The translations under genes were made by a program, and so were the position numbers. Source: Lachnospiraceae bacterium (lineage in GTDB: Bacteria; Bacillota; Clostridia; Lachnospirales; Lachnospiraceae). From it: DNA of 19,566 bases. Below the pieces are notes generated by a model that was given only the letters and a program-made list of their open reading frames with translations, was not told the origin of the DNA and did not search any database. The stretch covers positions 1 to 19,566 of the forward strand of contig CABJAV010000043.1 in assembly GCA_902363675.1 (NCBI GenBank). The letters are read 5' to 3'. Below are positions 19,155-19,566 of this stretch, in pieces; position 1 is the stretch's first letter; each line of letters begins with the position of its first letter.

Positions 19155-19194
19155 AAAAAAGAGAAATGTTTCACGTGAAACATTTCTCTTTTTT
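19155..19194. terminator. 40-bp perfect palindrome acting as a likely bidirectional terminator
   Basis: Bases 19155-19194 form a perfect palindrome, starting with six A, ending with six T, and centred on CACGTG. It begins two bases after the response-regulator stop codon. Transcribed from either side it would give a long stem with a terminal U run. Its core is the parS site described separately. Confidence 0.8.
19167..19182. promoter_or_regulatory. parS centromere site (ParB/Spo0J binding)
   Basis: The sequence TGTTTCACGTGAAACA matches the classical 16-bp parS consensus exactly and is a perfect palindrome. ParB/Spo0J loads here to spread along DNA and to recruit SMC for origin segregation. 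The position about 10 kb from dnaA is where such sites cluster. No parA/soj or parB/spo0J gene lies in this window. Confidence 0.93.
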
Positions 19195-19311
19195 ATTTGT
19201 GATAAAGTGATATTTGATTATCTAATTGATAGATAGTTGAAATTGTTAAAAGTAAAAAATAGGACTTTATTTTATGTGAAAGTGTAGATTACTATTTAAA
19301 ATGTATCTTCA

Positions 19312-19340
19312 TTGTAGAAGACATCTGTGTATGTTATTAA
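19312..19340 (+). promoter_or_regulatory. Possible promoter upstream of the structured RNA
   Basis: TTGTAG (19312-19317) and TATTAA (19335-19340) are 17 bases apart, each matching 4 of 6 consensus positions. The surrounding stretch 19195-19379 is AT-rich and I see no gene in it. It also has a small inverted repeat, ATTCTCC/GGAGAAT, at 19344-19358 just after the -10. Confidence 0.3.
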
Positions 19341-19379
19341 AATATTCTCCGGGAGAATCCTTTCTATATGATGATTAAA

Positions 19380-19541
19380 GGGTCAAAAGGTATCATCGAT
19401 GCATGCTTGCATGCAATTCGATGTATACCTTAGTGACCCACACTACACCGAGAAAGTAGCAATTTACTGCTGAAACGCAGAAAATTAGCGGATTTCGAGG
19501 TGGAGTCAGATTACGGGAATGCGTAGCATGTAGTAATCTGA
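19380..19541 (+). ncRNA. Structured RNA of three hairpins, possibly a HEARO/omega-RNA-like element or mRNA leader
   Basis: No reading frame explains this segment, but it folds well on the plus strand. Hairpin 1 (19380-19439) has 26 base pairs in four blocks: 19380-19385/19434-19439, 19387-19393/19425-19431, 19394-19399/19418-19423 and 19400-19406/19409-19415. Hairpin 2 (19446-19502) pairs CACC/GGTG, then a tandem GA/GA, then GAAA/TTTC, with an inner stem-loop at 19459-19489. Hairpin 3 (19506-19541) has a 9-bp perfect outer stem (TCAGATTAC/GTAATCTGA) and an inner ATGC/GCAT. A ribosome-binding-site-like GAGGGG follows. A long first hairpin, branched middle, last hairpin and then a start codon is the layout of omega-RNAs preceding IscB/IsrB genes; a riboswitch-like leader is the alternative. 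Structure is seen; identity is inference. Confidence 0.5.
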
Positions 19542-19553
19542 TTAATCATAAAT

Positions 19554-19566
19554 GAGGGGCAAAATA
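19554..19566 (+). promoter_or_regulatory. Probable ribosome binding site of a gene starting at or beyond the right edge
   Basis: GAGGGG (19554-19559) is followed by CAAAATA at the window end. If the next bases are TG, an ATG would begin at base 19566 with ideal spacing. The gene itself is not visible. Confidence 0.35.

Noticed and set aside
19344..19358. Small inverted repeat ATTCTCC/GGAGAAT taken as a terminator
   Set aside because: The stem is short with a one- to three-base loop and no clean T run; it may be chance or part of the leader of the downstream transcript.

Overview
The window is the chromosomal replication-origin region of a low-GC Firmicute, most likely a member of the Clostridia close to Lachnospiraceae. 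This rests on the classic gene order (gyrA-gyrB-recF-yaaA-dnaN-dnaA, oriC, rpmH-rnpA-yidD-yidC-jag-mnmE-mnmG-rsmG), on AT-rich intergenic DNA with strong purine-rich Shine-Dalgarno sequences, and on protein details such as a 644-aa GyrB and a YidC of clostridial type. Genus and species cannot be fixed from the sequence alone.

Left arm (188-8789, minus strand): dnaA, dnaN, yaaA (S4 RNA-binding), recF, gyrB and gyrA read away from the origin as the initiator, sliding clamp, repair and gyrase block. A short hairpin follows gyrA. Immediately after it, the first 151 bases of the window are the 5' end of a group II intron, probably bacterial class C, in the same orientation as gyrA and running off the left edge. 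Origin (7198-9110): perfect DnaA boxes lie on both sides of dnaA, so the origin looks bipartite. One cluster lies between dnaN and dnaA, the other between dnaA and rpmH beside an AT-rich stretch.

Right arm (9183-16256, plus strand): rpmH with a strong extended -10 promoter and its own terminator, then rnpA, yidD, yidC and jag ending at a terminator. A second promoter drives mnmE, mnmG and rsmG (tRNA wobble modification and 16S rRNA methylation), ending at a bidirectional terminator. Beyond it are a convergent membrane-anchored alpha/beta-hydrolase-fold protein whose catalytic serine and histidine appear to be replaced, and a divergently transcribed DegS/DegU-like cytoplasmic two-component pair.

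The response-regulator gene ends at a perfect 40-bp palindrome whose core is an exact parS centromere site, so one sequence appears to serve as both terminator and ParB-loading site. No parA/parB gene is in the window. The last ~190 bases (19380-19566) hold no gene but encode three consecutive well-formed RNA hairpins followed by a Shine-Dalgarno-like sequence at the very edge. This layout resembles a HEARO/omega-RNA upstream of an IscB/IsrB gene, but that identity is a hypothesis because the downstream gene is not visible.
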